Shown here: positions 41,957 to 53,575 of the stretch, piece after piece
Position numbering within the stretch: position 1 is the stretch's first letter
Layout: each line of letters opens with the position of its first letter
From: Macrophomina tecta
Taxonomy: Eukaryota > Ascomycota > Dothideomycetes > Botryosphaeriales > Botryosphaeriaceae
Assembly: GCA_024180945.1 (NCBI GenBank)
Contig: JAKSGN010000023.1
Span: 496,001-560,000, forward strand
Direction of reading: 5' to 3'
Length of the DNA: 64,000 bases
Made by a program: the position numbers and the translations under genes
The notes under the pieces: generated by a model
Told to the model about the DNA's origin: nothing
The model's database searches: none
What the model saw: the letters and a program-made list of their open reading frames with translations, nothing else

Positions 41957-44873
41957 TGAGACACAATGGCAAAGGGTGCAGAAACTTCAATATCTCCTTA
42001 TAAAATGAACCCCTCTGCATAATAGCTGAACTATATTGTTGAGTCAAGTTCCGAAGTATTCGCTTCATCCCTAGCCTACCGGCATCAGTTCATATCGTCT
42101 ATTATCTTTCTCGCTTTCGTCAGACCTAGATAACGTGATTAGACTATTCCAATATCTAAAGCACAGATATATATATATATAAATATAAAAAAGGATACAT
42201 TCTTCTTTTTTTTTTTCTTTTCTCATTCAAATTAAAGAGCCATGGAACTTGGGAAAACGAATCATTAAGGTCTATCCAGACTCAATCGTTCTTTTAGATA
42301 ACTCGTGGTGAATGCTCTACTTCACGGGATCTCGTGTATTCTAGTATTTTTCTTTTTTTTTTTTTTAATCTCTATACGATGGCGGATGGTCATCAGAGCC
42401 ACAAAATCGGATCCTGTTCGTCAGGCTCTTGAAGGAATTCCAGTTGTTCCTCGTAAGGAATGAGTGACACTAGCCATGGATACCAATCCGGCAGTAAGAT
42501 ATTGATCAGCAATGACTGGACTCATGTTGCCTCAGTGCATGTTCAATACTAATCAATTGTATGCTTTTTGAATACCTCGATCATGCAGTTGCCGAAAATC
42601 GCTTCTGGCGTTGCCACACCGTCGATCCGTGAGAGATAATTCCCCGCTATCAGTAGTATCTCGTATGGGCTCTCCGGCTATTCGCTGCTGTGCCGCCGGA
42701 ACGTTGGGGAAGCAGCCATGAGATGCCCCCATTGGTAGGCTGCGCTCGGGACGGTGGGATTAGCTAGCCCTCTAACGGTAGGAATTAGCGCGCACACTGA
42801 CTGTGCCACGCCTTCCGTCCTTCCTTCGCGTCCAAAAATCCCCGAGAAAAGAGCCGAGGACGTGTGTCAGGGCTCGGAAATTCTCCTGGATCTGGGGCCG
42901 TAAGCGCTGTGCGTCTGTGGCACAGCTTCACATCGCAACCGTTCCTCCGCCAAAAATTCACACTCAAGAGACTGGGCGGTCAGGCAGTCATCACGCATAC
43001 TGAAGTATTCTAGCCTGATTCAATACGTTTTTACAACATCTCTTCCATAAAACTAGCAATGTGACTGCGTCGGACAGCTCGATCGGTAACATTGGCGCAA
43101 GGAATATCGCCGGCCGTTGCAACGGGCGCGCCCGCCGCATTGCCCAGATCACCCACGCTATCCAATTTAAGTTAGCCTAAGCGCTCAGCACCGCAGACAC
43201 GCAGAGTGGAAGACGCAGGAACAGTGGGTCAATCATACCAACGGTGTGATATCTGCAAGAAGAGCGGACCTCATGCCTGGATCACTTGCTTTCGCGCGTT
43301 AATCGCGCGATTAATCAACTCGGCCTCCGTATCGGTCTTGGCGATCGCACACCTTGCAGCCTGTAGATGTCCTGCTGCCTGCTGCTGCTAATTTACATGA
43401 TGATAATGTCAGACCACTCCAGCCATCTCTAGCGCCAGGATCTGTTTCCTGAATGTGATGTGGCTGCAAACTGCTTGGTTGTGTCGGCCGGGAAGCCCGC
43501 GGCGGAGCAGGCGCGTAATGGATTCAGAAACGCCAAGTCGCCCGCAAGCCGTACTCATCATACCCGTCATGCCCATCATACCCGTCATGCCCATCATACC
43601 CGTCATACCAAGCATACCCGTCATACCAAACATACCCATCATACCCATTCATCACAAGAATACGAGCGGCGCCGTACAGCGATTTGAACGCAAAAGGTAT
43701 GTGCTCTAGCGAAGAAGGACTTGCACGAGGAAATGGGAGGAGATGAGCGGCGCGAAGCCTCTGGAAATCTCCAAGAAGCGCTCACCTTGTTTTCGCGCGA
43801 GATGTTTTATTACATCATTGCTCTACTAAAATATTATATTTTGTGCGTCATAAAGTTGTAAGCTAGAATTATATCATGTTTCCACAGCGCTGTCTCACAC
43901 TTCTGTAGTCCATGCTTTGATATAATCTTGCTACCTTTTTTTCCCTGTTGTTTTTGCACATTATAATTCCGACGGTAGATAGGCTCAATAATCTCGGTTA
44001 TATATTATCGAATAATTATTAACAAGCACCACAGGCGCCTTTGGGAGAAAAAAGCAACGAAGTCACTTATTTCATGAATTTTGGCGGATAAACCGCGAAT
44101 TCTATGAGATCAATTGACCATAGCACACTGCCCTAAGCGATATATCATATCTTTCTACTAACTAACTCAGCATATATGTAGTCTGTCAATCTGAGAGGGA
44201 AGAGAAGAGGCAAGGAAAAAGGAGAGTTAGTGAATGGTAAGCAGAGCCTGTGAGGAGAGTTCTCTGCAGCTGTAATGTTATTATCTCCTATTCATGTTTT
44301 TATTGTAAGTTGGTATGACATATCTTAGACGCTTGCCGCCAAGTAGATCAAATAAGCTATTACGTTCCAGTCCGCTATCTTCGTCCATCCTTTGCCGGTG
44401 TTCCTTGTGAGGGGAGGGGGGTATTCTGTGAAACGTGGTAAACGTGTTTGACTCCCCATTTGAATTGTTAATGATGACCCATCTCATGCGCCGCAGCACG
44501 AGACCCATTGGAGAGAGAAGATAATCCGAAGACTGTCCTTGTACCTTGCGAAGAAAGGAACAATTGGCAAACCTTCTTCGGAAGCGTGCCCTATTATTTG
44601 GTGCTTCGACAGCCTTCTTCGGCTTAGAGGTTGAAAAGAGCTAGCGTCCGGAGCCCTGCATAACCGGAAATAGGTACATTTATAAATATAGCCTTTGCAC
44701 ATACTCAGGAGGACTCTCCACCAAAGGATGGATGTAATGACGGGAGGCACCTCCCCAGCTACGTGTTAAGAGGAACCACTATGAATCCTTTAGCTGAATG
44801 ACAGAAGGCAAGAGGAGCTGAAGTGGGGCCCGCGGAACGCCAGAGACAAAACGAACAGACCAGTATATCAGAC
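41957..44873. other. Gene-poor stretch of about 2.9 kb
   Basis: No supported gene. Contains an AT repeat (about 42168-42190), several T-runs, the minisatellite at 43555-43649, and a weak minus-strand pair of frames at 44281-44750 that may be a decayed exon (MGLVLRRMRWVIINNSNGES). Confidence 0.45.
43555..43649. repeat. CATACCCGTCATGCC-type minisatellite
   Basis: About six imperfect units of CATACCCGTCATRCC, each made of two related 6-9 bp halves. It yields Met/Gly- or Ile/Pro-rich shadow frames on both strands. Confidence 0.9.
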
Positions 44874-45085
44874 TGTTGGAATTGGGTGAGTGAAGTGTAG
44901 TGAGGTCAGAAAAGAGTAGATTCTGCCTGTATTTGAAGAGAGGTGAAAGAGTGTCTTTATATACACAACATCAGACAGTATAACCGAGGAAGTAATAGAT
45001 CCGAGGGGATTGCATTACCGAGGGTAGGGAGTGACCGAGGAAGGAATCAATGTGGTGCCTGAGGAAGTAGTGAGATAGTCCGACA
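44874..45085 (+). mobile_element. Solo copia-type LTR (212 bp), exact TSD
   Basis: Starts TGTTGGAATTGGGTGAGTG and ends GATAGTCCGACA, flanked by exact CAGAC duplications (44869-44873 and 45086-45090). It shares AGTGAGGTCAGAAAAGAG and GATTCTGCCTG with 59309-59536. Confidence 0.88.
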
Positions 45086-45224
45086 CAGACATATGTCTGA
45101 TTTTATAGTTAACTGATTTTAGAGATCTCATCGATAATAATTCAAGGCAACAGTACACAAATCCACTTAATGAAGGAAAACTCGATCTGGTATCCAAGCA
45201 CAAGACCTAAACCTGGTTCAATCT

Positions 45225-46193
45225 TCAACATGTGCAAGTGCAACTAGGCTGGGGTGTCAAAGGTACGTAGGGGCTATTCGGCGTGTTGATAGGAGACCGT
45301 GTGCTCTGCTCGGCGGCCGCCGTTATGCTTGGAACTGCAGAGCTAGGACTCGTGGCCACACCAGATGTTAAGCTGGCTCCTCCATCACGTGTGCCGCTGC
45401 CTCCTCCACCAGGTATGCCACTGCCTCCTCCATCAGGTGTGCTGCTGGCTGCTCCATCAGATGTACCGCTGGCTTCTCCATCATATGGTGAGTTGCCTCC
45501 GTCAGTCGGTTGGGAAGTCCCGCTATTCTGGCTCGTGGGAGATGTGGTCTCGATCATACTGGATGGGCCGGATGTGCCCCCTGCCGACTGACCTTGGCTT
45601 TGGCCTGGCCCAGCAGGGCTCTCGGTTGCGGAGTTTGAGTCCGTCGTGCCATGCGGTCCCTGCAGAGGCGTTGACGTGGCTGTGAGCAGAGTGCTCGGGG
45701 TCTGCCCGGCGCCGACCGGTGTTGCAGCGACGATCCCACTCGACAATCCGTCTGACGACAGCAGCGGGTACGTGGTCGTTTCGTTGCACATCGCCGTAAT
45801 GTTCGTTGTGGCCTGCGCCGGCAGTCCGTCGCCAGCCGTGATATTATACCGCTGGCAGAACACCTGCAGTCCGCCATTGCAGTTGAACAAGATGGATGCC
45901 ACGCCGCGGGGAGACAAGGATCCAAAGGTGATTTGATACACCTGCGACTCGCTTGGTGAGTTAGAACGATCGCAATCTGAAGGCTCAACAGAAATAGACT
46001 CCTCGCTTCCGTCGGCGTAGTTTGCAATAACTGTTTTGCAGGTGCCCGCGATCGGGAAGCTGACTGTGGTGTTCTCGCCAATCAGCCCAGGTACGGTGGA
46101 CGTTTCGCCGCAATTGGTGAGGCCGTCGGGGTCGGCAGTCGCCAGCACGGCTATTGATAGCACAGCCAAGGCTCTATACAGGGGTATCGTCAT
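45225..46193 (-). CDS. Secreted Ser/Thr/Gly-rich protein
   Basis: I chose the ATG at 46193 because it starts a clear signal peptide, MTIPLYRALAVLSIAVLATA; the frame is open a little further upstream. The mature N-terminal domain has at least five Cys (LTNCGETSTVPG, GTCKTVIANY, SDCDRSNS, FNCNGGLQVFCQRYN) and several N-glycosylation sequons. A long low-complexity linker rich in Ser, Thr, Gly, Asp and Pro follows (GGGSGIPGGGGSGTRDGG). The protein ends SCTCTC with no hydrophobic GPI tail. It probably acts in the wall or extracellular matrix. 322 aa, no known family. A missed 3' exon is possible. Confidence 0.7.
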   Translation of the reverse strand: MTIPLYRALAVLSIAVLATADPDGLTNCGETSTVPGLIGENTTVSFPIAGTCKTVIANYADGSEESISVEPSDCDRSNSPSESQVYQITFGSLSPRGVASILFNCNGGLQVFCQRYNITAGDGLPAQATTNITAMCNETTTYPLLSSDGLSSGIVAATPVGAGQTPSTLLTATSTPLQGPHGTTDSNSATESPAGPGQSQGQSAGGTSGPSSMIETTSPTSQNSGTSQPTDGGNSPYDGEASGTSDGAASSTPDGGGSGIPGGGGSGTRDGGASLTSGVATSPSSAVPSITAAAEQSTRSPINTPNSPYVPLTPQPSCTCTC

Positions 46194-46743
46194 CTCTGGT
46201 CTAGGGTATCCACATTGAAAGAAGCAAGGAAGGCGCACAGTAAATAAATACATGCAAATATTAGTACACTAGTGCCGGCTTTATCGTAGGCGGTTGTTCA
46301 ATTGCTGACAGATGACTCAGGTAGTCAATTTGTGACCAACAGAAGCATCGTAGCGCATCGGCTTCTTATTTGTAATCAAGAGATTCATTTCATCAGCAGC
46401 GTCACAGATACTGTGTGGCACATTTTCTGTACTAGACTTTGTCATCCCGATATTTCGCTGGGAAACTACGCCCAAAGGGCTGTCTTTATTTTACCTACGC
46501 ATAGACGTTGTAAATGCAGATAGATGCACGGAGCAGAGGAGAGAGGTCGGAGCAAGTTGCGCTGAGAAAAAAACACGACATCTCGGCTGAATTCTTCGCG
46601 TTTCTCTCAAGAACAAGCCATCGTCACATTCGCAGCAATAAAGCGGCTAATAGAAAACGTACTCACGTACTACAAAATGCCATTCCTACAAAATACACTT
46701 TTATAAATCTATTACTCGCACCCCTCAAGAAGTACTCGATTAA

Positions 46744-46880
46744 TGTAAGACTTTGTAATGAGTAGAGAATGAATTGACGATGCTGCTGAAGAGTGTAACG
46801 AGTGGTGGGGGAGGATCCCCTTTATACTACAGTGTCGGGCTAGTAAGCCGCGGATAGTCCTGTAACGCTAATGTTTGACA
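46744..46880 (-). mobile_element. Solo LTR, TGTCAAACATTA family, inverted copy
   Basis: 137 bp; reverse complement of 14286-14423 with few changes. No clear target duplication. Confidence 0.82.
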
Positions 46881-47152
46881 TTACCATACGGTCTCTATTA
46901 CCTACCTTGCTACTGATTCTCCATAACAAGTGCGAAACATAGCGGTCCTTTCAACAGGATACAATAAAAAGTCCGAAGTTGATTTAAGTATTCAAAGTTA
47001 CCAATATGAAAGTATAGCTTCACAGCCTGTAATGAAAAGGAGTACGCTCATAGGCAAGGATCATCAAGTTTAAGAAATGTTTGCAATGAAGAGCATTATA
47101 TCCATCACTCGGGCTCCCGCCGGCCATTCAGAACAGACCCCACGTTCTTCTC

Positions 47153-48115
47153 TTATTTCCGCTTAGAAACGTAGAGTATGCTTGGACAGCAATAAATTAT
47201 GGAGTAGGCGACAGCTTGTCCCAGATCCGGCCGCCCATTTGCGTATTCACTTTGGAGCCTCTGCATGTAATGGGTAGGAAGCGCGTCGAAGCATCGCTCG
47301 GACACAAGATCGTGCACGCGTTTTGTCCTCTGCAAGCACACGCTCAGTATGAGTTCAAAGCATGGCAAAGGGAGCCACTTACACGCAGCATACTACAGTT
47401 ATTCCCGCTCCCCAATGAGGCTAAGAGAAATCAGGAGGAAGCTTCTAACGGTGTTGCTCAAGAGCACGCATCTGGAAGTTATATGAATTAGATCAGGTGT
47501 GATTATCTAACACAGTGACCAAGCAGTGCGAAGACGCACATTCGGATGACTGATAAGGGCCGAACCAATCTTGTATGTACATTGCTTCCTTTGGATGAGC
47601 CATCTTACTACATCTCGTATAGCATAGCATGTGTTCTCGGCAGGCAGAGAGCTGTATGTCTGTTACATTAATAGGGTTCTGCAGTAGGATGTCCCGGAGA
47701 CGAGAATGCAGAACATATTTCAACAATTTGTAATCTGTGCATAGGACGAGGATAGATAGCTAAGCTGATTGTTAGGCCAGATAACAGACTATCCTACATT
47801 ATTAGATCGTGCACAGCGACATGTGGCTCATCATGTAAGGCAAAGATGTTGCTAAAATTGGATATCCCTAGTGAAAGTGTTTGTTGTAAATTTAATAGTG
47901 CTACCCTCTTACAGCTGACCCGTCATCGTCTTACGTCGAGACAATGGTGGCCCGAGCTCATTTATCAGAAGTTCAATATTGCTTCTGGCTTTCGCAACGG
48001 CACCAGAGTGTTCTAAGTAAAATGATACGGTCTTCGCAGAAACTTCCAAAGCAGCTAGGGCATTTATAGCTACTCCACACGGTTTCATAATTCCGTAACC
48101 CTGAGCGGATGGCAA
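47153..48115 (-). pseudogene. Fragmented gene; first part resembles a fungal STAND N-terminal domain
   Basis: The first piece (48115-47930) reads VAINALAALEVSAKTVSFYL and KARSNIELLINELGPPLSRR, which loosely resembles the N-terminal helical domain found before NACHT/STAND NTPases. A GTAAGA donor and a CACTAG acceptor allow in-frame joining to ISNFSNIFALHDEPHVAVHD, ending at a TAG. More coding-like pieces follow (DILLQNPINVTDIQLSAC at about 47650; and after a 53-nt GTAAGT/TTGCAG intron, RTKRVHDLVSERCFDALPTH ending at 47153). No P-loop is present. I read this as a decayed gene; the assignment is weak. Confidence 0.28.
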
Positions 48116-48300
48116 TTGTTAGTAACAGACAATGAGATGAGAACGATTTGGTTTCGGAGGATGATTTAAGTTCTACTAAACAGCATGTAGTAATGGTTTA
48201 TACTACTCAAGATTATCATCGAGGCCTGATCTCTACATTTTACCATGTCTAGACATTCAGGTTGATGAAATAGAAGATCAGTCGATTACTTATAAAAGAT

Positions 48301-48447
48301 TGTTGGAATATGGCTGTATAAGAGTGCACAGATGTATCCCACAGTATGTAGCCTAGTTTCTGAGGAGAATAGAGGGCTCCCGAGCCTCTCCCCTCCTAAT
48401 TCATGCCACTCCTCAACCAACGATTTTGCCCCCAACCAAATCCAACA
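48301..48447 (+). mobile_element. Solo LTR, TGTTGGAATAYGGCT family, copy 2
   Basis: 147 bp, TGTTGGAATATGGCT to CAAATCCAACA. Flanks AAGAT and AGGAT differ by one transition. Ends 27 bp before the stop codon of the RING gene. Confidence 0.85.
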
Positions 48448-48474
48448 AGGATAAACTAGAAGAACGAACTTAAA

Positions 48475-49519
48475 TCAGCTAATCCTGCTAGTTATTTCTT
48501 CTAGCTCTCTAGCGATATTTGGTATGTATTCGAGAAATTCCTCTAAAGATGAATTTTCGTCGTAGAATTTGTCGCGTATCCGTTTGAGATCGGAATATAA
48601 CACTTTTTTAAGCCTTTCTGCAAGCATATCTTCATCAATATCTGCCGTAGAGCATCCAAAGTGTAGAGATTCCAATATCATGCTATGATTTCTCACACAG
48701 GATGCCTGAAATAATAATTAGTAAAAGAACCTGTCCGCCTGCGTTCAATATCCCTTACGTACCTGAGCAACCGCGTGCCATTTTTGCCACACTTCAGCTT
48801 CTGAGCGAATTGATTCCTTAACTGTTGGAATGGAGCAAAAGGACGGAACTCGTCCAGTTACTCCATGTTGCTAGGGGGCCTCTTATACCCCCACCCCCTG
48901 ATGTTAGGGTCGGTGGAACTGACGCATATATCTAACATTAACTAACTTGGCCAAAGTAATGTGAGAGACACAGAATGATTCTATACCGTCCAAGGTTTTT
49001 TTGCTCAAGGCGAAGCCGGCAAGCTCTTCAAAATCTATCTTTCCAAGAGTTTCCATTGATAGTTTACCATAAATATGTAGGGTACTCCACAAAGTTTCGA
49101 TGGTTGGGCCGCACATTGGGCAGATCCGGTCTAGGCAGCCTGTCTCCGTGAGCAATTACTTTTCTGGGGAACTAGTGTTGACTTACGAGAACAAACTGCG
49201 TGCTCACAGTCTTTAAACTGTCTTCGGCATCCTGTGCGGTCGCATACTACGCATTTCTTATCAAAGCCACTATTCTGTTATCATGAATGTATACAGTCGT
49301 ATCGAGGTCTCCTAGTGTCTCAGAAACTTCACATAACCACTCTTTGTTTGATATGCGTTCTTCTAGCTTTTCGAAACAAAGATTGCGGATGTCTTCGGAA
49401 GGGGCTATCCGGACTAATCTGCCAATGAGGGGGATATTTTCTCCGTTAAGGATCTCAACCGCTTCTCTATAGCGTCTTTTAAGGAGTCTTTCAGTCGTAG
49501 TAGAATGAACGTTGAACAT
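48475..49519 (-). CDS. RING-finger (C3HC4) protein, multi-exon
   Basis: The RING emerges only after splicing. The piece near 49190-49245 reads CVVCDRTGCRRQFKDCEHAV and CS, then a GTAAGT donor. A 47-nt intron (branch GCTCAC, acceptor GACAG near 49146) joins it to RCLDRICPMCGPTIETLWS. Spacing is C-x2-C-x9-C-x-H-x2-C-x2-C-x4-C-x2-C, a perfect C3HC4 RING, so a ubiquitin E3 ligase is likely. Exon 1 starts MFNVHSTTTERLLKRRYREA; its link to the RING needs a frame change near 49260-49290. Downstream, a good intron (GTACGT ... TACTAATTATTATTTCAG, about 48708-48762) joins EVWQKWHAVAQ to ASCVRNHSMILESLHFG; the last exon ends at 48475. One join near 48880 is uncertain. Confidence 0.6.
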
Positions 49520-51034
49520 AAACTCCTATACGTGGGTATAAGAGTAAATTTAAATAAGCTAGCTTGTTTGATTAATTAACTAACGTTTTCGACCCGAGGC
49601 GTTAATAGGGAAAACAACCTTACAAACACAATTTATTCAGTTTCAAGGTTTGCCAACGAAATACTAAGTTCATGCACCCCCATAGTAAAGATTATTCATG
49701 GGACATAATATCATTCGTTGGTTAATCACTTTTCTGTAGCCTGGTTTGCTAAAGCTTTCTGCTCGCCTCAGCTATAGTGTCAGATTCTGGGCCTTCGAGC
49801 AGCTAAAGAGGAAGCTGTCTCGGATACCAGCGACTGGAATCAACTAACGGTTTACGAAATAGAAAGCGCCGATCTGATACCATATCGTCCATGCATCTAT
49901 TGGTGATTTGTGTCATGCGAGCCTCAAAATGATGGTGCATGGTCATGCGAGCCTCAAAATGGGAACCAGTCTTCCGACTGATGGAATTTTAGTTGTTCTC
50001 ATACACTAAAAAGTAACGTCAGCTATTAATATTTAGTGGGTGGTAGTACCCAGTTTCTTTTTTTTTTTTTTTTTAATCTCATTAAGCTGATTTTGGTAAG
50101 TCGGCTCAGTAGCGGTCATACCCTCGGCTGCTTCGTTAGCTATCTGAAGTTTCCATAAGAGACTACTTGCCTACACGCTTACGGTGGCTAGGCAAGACTC
50201 GACCTTGCTCTTCACTTAGTCCAATGCATTTTTGTTTCCCTACCACTGCTCCCACCCATTGACCTTCCTACGACCGATCGCCCTGGGTTGCTATACTCGA
50301 ACCCCCCGGCCCACTTCAATATCTGAGACTAACATTTTAGAATATCGCTATATACAGCCCAAAGGTATATGCTAAAGCCGTCAGTGTTGGATATAGATCA
50401 TTGGTGATATTGAAGAAGATGTTGATTAACATGAGGTTGAGGGTGGTGGTAGAGGCACTCCATATTTATACCTCTTACAATACAACTGCACCAACAAAAT
50501 CGATAAAGGTCAGCACCCATCCGACATTTAGCCGTTTGTTCTCGTACGTAATTAAAAATGTACGGTGCCGAGGGACGTTAAATGGTGCGTAAATGAATGT
50601 GACCATTGACATAATGCCAAATGGTGTGCAACAGGAACATTCCTTAGGCCCATTTACTAGTGTTACGGTGCGCATATCTCTGTATATAGAGTTTTTGGGG
50701 CTAACCAGCCACCAGGCTGGTTATTGCTGTACCTTTTGTCGACTGGTCGGTCCCTGCCAGTCGCTCGGGATCGGCCTAGTGGTCTTGAAGCGCGACTGGC
50801 TACTCAAGCTGAATGATTACATGCATTGCCTTAAATGGTTGCAGCTATTCCTTTACAGCTACTTGTTTACAAATTGAATGAACATGGACCACGACATACA
50901 CTTTATGCATAGTACGGAAATAATGGCTTTGGAGAAATATTGTCAAATCTGAACACGCACGAGTCTGACAGGTGTTCACTATAAAGCAGTGCATCTTCTC
51001 CGCTGTAATTACATCTTTACATACCGTGATAAAC
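49520..51034. other. Gene-free stretch
   Basis: No supported gene. A 19-bp direct repeat TCATGCGAGCCTCAAAATG occurs twice (about 49914 and 49945), and a T-run at 50057-50074. Confidence 0.45.
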
Positions 51035-51754
51035 ATGCGGCTCGTCGAATATTTGCCTCTCGCAGCTCCCGCTTTCGCACACATGCAACTCAAATGGCCT
51101 TACCCATTAAGATCCGTGTTCGACCCAGAAAATGATTGGAGCGTTAAGGACTACGACATGACCTCGCCCCTTTTAAGCAGTGGTGAGTAGAATATAGACA
51201 ATACGTTAAGAAGAGAAACTGACTCTTCCCTTTCAATAGGAAGCAACTTCCCTTGCAAGAACTATCAGCTCACCACCCATATCCGATCGGTCACCACTTG
51301 GAAAGCCGGTAGTGTCTACAATATTACCTTAGATGGATCAATCAATCACGGCGGCGGATCTTGCCAGCTGTCTCTGAGCTATGACAGAGGTCAGACATTT
51401 ACAGTCATTCAGTCTATGATCGGCGGATGTCCTTTGCAGAACTCGTACGACTTTGAAATTCCTTCGGATGCGCCAAATGGGGCCGCGTTATTTGCTTGGA
51501 CATGGTTCAATCTGAAAGGCAATCGAGAGATGTACATGAACTGTGCCGATATTACTATAGAAGGCGGGAGCGGTGGGAACGGCGGGAGCGGTAACGGCGG
51601 CACGTTTGCACAACGGCCCCAGATGTTTGTCGCTAATGTAGGGAATGGATGTGAAACAACCGAAGGCGTCGAAACCGTATTCTCTCAAGCAGGCGATAGG
51701 GTGATATTTAATAATGGTATCTCGGAATCCAGCCCTGCTTACCCCATCTGCTAG
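51035..51754 (+). CDS. AA11 chitin-active lytic polysaccharide monooxygenase
   Basis: Exons 51035-51182 and 51240-51754, 220 aa; the 57-nt intron is GTGAGT ... TTCAATAG. The signal peptide [15 protein letters not shown] should be cleaved to expose the N-terminal copper-binding His of [12 protein letters not shown]. Further family blocks are [40 protein letters not shown] (second copper His region), [20 protein letters not shown], and [20 protein letters not shown] (axial aromatic region). A short Gly-rich linker and a C-terminal [16 protein letters not shown] follow. AA11 enzymes oxidatively cleave chitin, which fits wall remodelling or nutrient use. Intact. The stop codon is 15 bp before a solo LTR. 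Confidence 0.9.
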
Positions 51755-51769
51755 CGCAGAAGTTTTAGC

Positions 51770-51913
51770 GTTGGATTGGGGCTTGGGCGCAATCTTTGGG
51801 AGGAGTGGCATGAATTAGGAGGGGAGAGGCTCGGGAGCCGTCTCTTGTCCCCAGAAACTAGGCCAACTGCTTTGGAATACATCTGTGCGCTCGTGGATAG
51901 CCATATTCCAACA
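51770..51913 (-). mobile_element. Solo LTR, TGTTGGAATAYGGCT family, inverted copy 3
   Basis: 144 bp, plus strand CGTTGGATTGGGGCTTGG to AGCCATATTCCAACA. It sits in the 3' flank of the AA11 gene. Confidence 0.82.
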
Positions 51914-52000
51914 TTTCCTAGCCGGGTATGTTTAGTGCAGCTTACAGTAAGCCTAGTGGATAGTTTCAAAGTAAAATTAGATTTCAGTGCAATGTACACG

Positions 52001-52144
52001 TGTTGGAATGTGTTACAAATCTTCAGCAGGTCCTGAGAAGCATTGGTGGTTGGAGAGAGGCGCGGGATTGCCTCTTACCCTCCAGCTGCCTATCTTAGTT
52101 ACATTCAGGAATCCCTTGCACCCATGTTGAAATTTATTCCAACA
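52001..52144. mobile_element. Solo LTR-like element TGTTGGAATGTG...TTATTCCAACA
   Basis: 144 bp with TGTTGGAAT/ATTCCAACA ends and a GAGAGAGG...GCCTCTTACCCTC core. No clear target duplication. Ends 50 bp before the stop codon of the DUF3455 gene. Confidence 0.65.
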
Positions 52145-52194
52145 GCATGAAATAACCTCTCCACTTCAAAAGCTGAAGCTTCGCACGCGTTTTC

Positions 52195-53161
52195 TCATGC
52201 CACGGCATCTACACGCTCATAGAACCAGTACTCCGCGGCGTACTGGACCTCTATTCCCGCTCCATTGGCTGCTTCACAGTTTTCTGGCGGCTTGCCACCT
52301 GCAGTCATAACCCTAAAGATCGCAGAAATCTCGTCGCTGTCCGAAGCCTCTGTCAAGTACAGCCAGTCAACCGCACCTTCAGCATGCAAACCGAGATATG
52401 CTCCATCAGGGGCAGGGCTGCTATCTGCCCTTTCTCCTTGCAGGAAGATAGTTGCAGGTTCGTCTGGGTACAGCGCTCGGCTGGGAGTCAGTATCCAGGT
52501 AGGTACAAGCAAGCCATCTGATTCTACAAATATGTGGTCGCCGAAAGCTATGTTTGCTAAAGCAGCCCGGTCGCTTGAAGGAAGTGCTAAAAGCATTTGT
52601 GACCAGAAAGCCGAGGAGGTAGGGGCAGAAAGCGATCCGTATCTAGTGCGGTAGTGTTAGCGATCTGGGACGATCTCCGCGGCACAAAGACTTGTCCTCT
52701 TTTTTTTTTTTTCTTTCTTTCTTTTTTTCCCTTCGACCCATTTCAAGAAAAAAATGGGTGTGGGTACTTGGGTGAAGAAATTCCCTTACTTACGCTGCTA
52801 AAGCGAGAGACGGAATTACATGCCGGAGAAATGGACCGGACGGCGAGGTAAGAAGCGGGCCAGTGTCAAACAAGGAGGCAATGGCTCCGAGCGCGACAAG
52901 GGCAACTTCTGCAGTAGCTAAGTTGCAGGTATAATTCTGTGTGCCGATACCAAAAGCAACATATTTAAGCTTGAGGTCTGAGGAGAGAGGAAGGGAGGAA
53001 TTTGGAAGGCTGAGATGAGAAAAGTCGGGCGCCGTTTGGACATGGGCGGTCCGTTGATCTAAGCCCAGGGAATACGCGACGTTCTGGCTCGAAAGGATTA
53101 AGCCGGAGAAGAGAATTTTGCTTGTAATACGTATCATCGCCATCGCTGTGCAGGGGCGCAT
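52195..53161 (-). CDS. DUF3455-family (PF11937) protein, two exons
   Basis: Exons complement(52794..53161) and complement(52195..52642), 271 aa. The 151-nt intron (GTAAGT donor, GCTAAC branch, CACTAG acceptor) contains long pyrimidine/purine runs and joins SLALAA to YGSLSAPTSSAFWSQ in frame. Diagnostic blocks are LKLKYVAFGIGTQNYTC, LVALGAIASLFDTGP, FGDHIFVESDGLLVPTWILT, GAVDWLYLTEASD and the C-terminal EVQYAAEYWFYERV. An N-terminal hydrophobic stretch (ILFSGLILSSQNVAYSLG) suggests secretion. The family is common in fungi and of unknown function. It appears intact. Confidence 0.85.
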
Positions 53162-53429
53162 TTTGGTTTTGGTGGTATAGCGAAAAACAATTTTTTCTAC
53201 GCCGGCGGGATATTGTCTGTTATATATGAATTCCAGAATCTCACTGCGCCTCCGCTATATGATTTTTCTTGTTGCTCTTTTTTATTCATTGACGAAAAGA
53301 AGGAATTAAGGAACCAAGTATGATTTTACAGACCTAAAGTGTGTATCTACTCATCCTTTCGAGAGCATATATCAATCCTACAATCAGATCTTCGCTCACT
53401 TCTCTTTTTGAGTAATATTTTTTTACTCT

Positions 53430-53575
53430 TGTTGGATTGGGGTGGGGCGCAGTCGTTGGTCGAGGAGTGGGATGAGTTAGGAGGGGAGAGGCTTGGGAGC
53501 CGTCCCCTATCCTCAGAAACTAGGCTAACTCCTTTGGGATACATCTGTGCGTTCGCATATAGCCATCTTCCAACA
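53430..53575 (-). mobile_element. Solo LTR, TGTTGGAATAYGGCT family, inverted copy 4
   Basis: 146 bp, plus strand TGTTGGATTGGGGTGGGG to AGCCATCTTCCAACA. Flanks ACTCT and ACTGG match only partly. Confidence 0.82.

Noticed and set aside
43409..43648. Met/Gly-repeat protein on the minus strand
   Set aside because: Produced by the minisatellite; both strands are equally open.
45283..45591. Pro-rich plus-strand frame
   Set aside because: Antisense of the Gly/Ser-rich linker of the secreted protein gene.
50270..50330. Possible inverse tRNA B-box (ACTCGAACCCC)
   Set aside because: No cloverleaf can be formed with the flanking bases.
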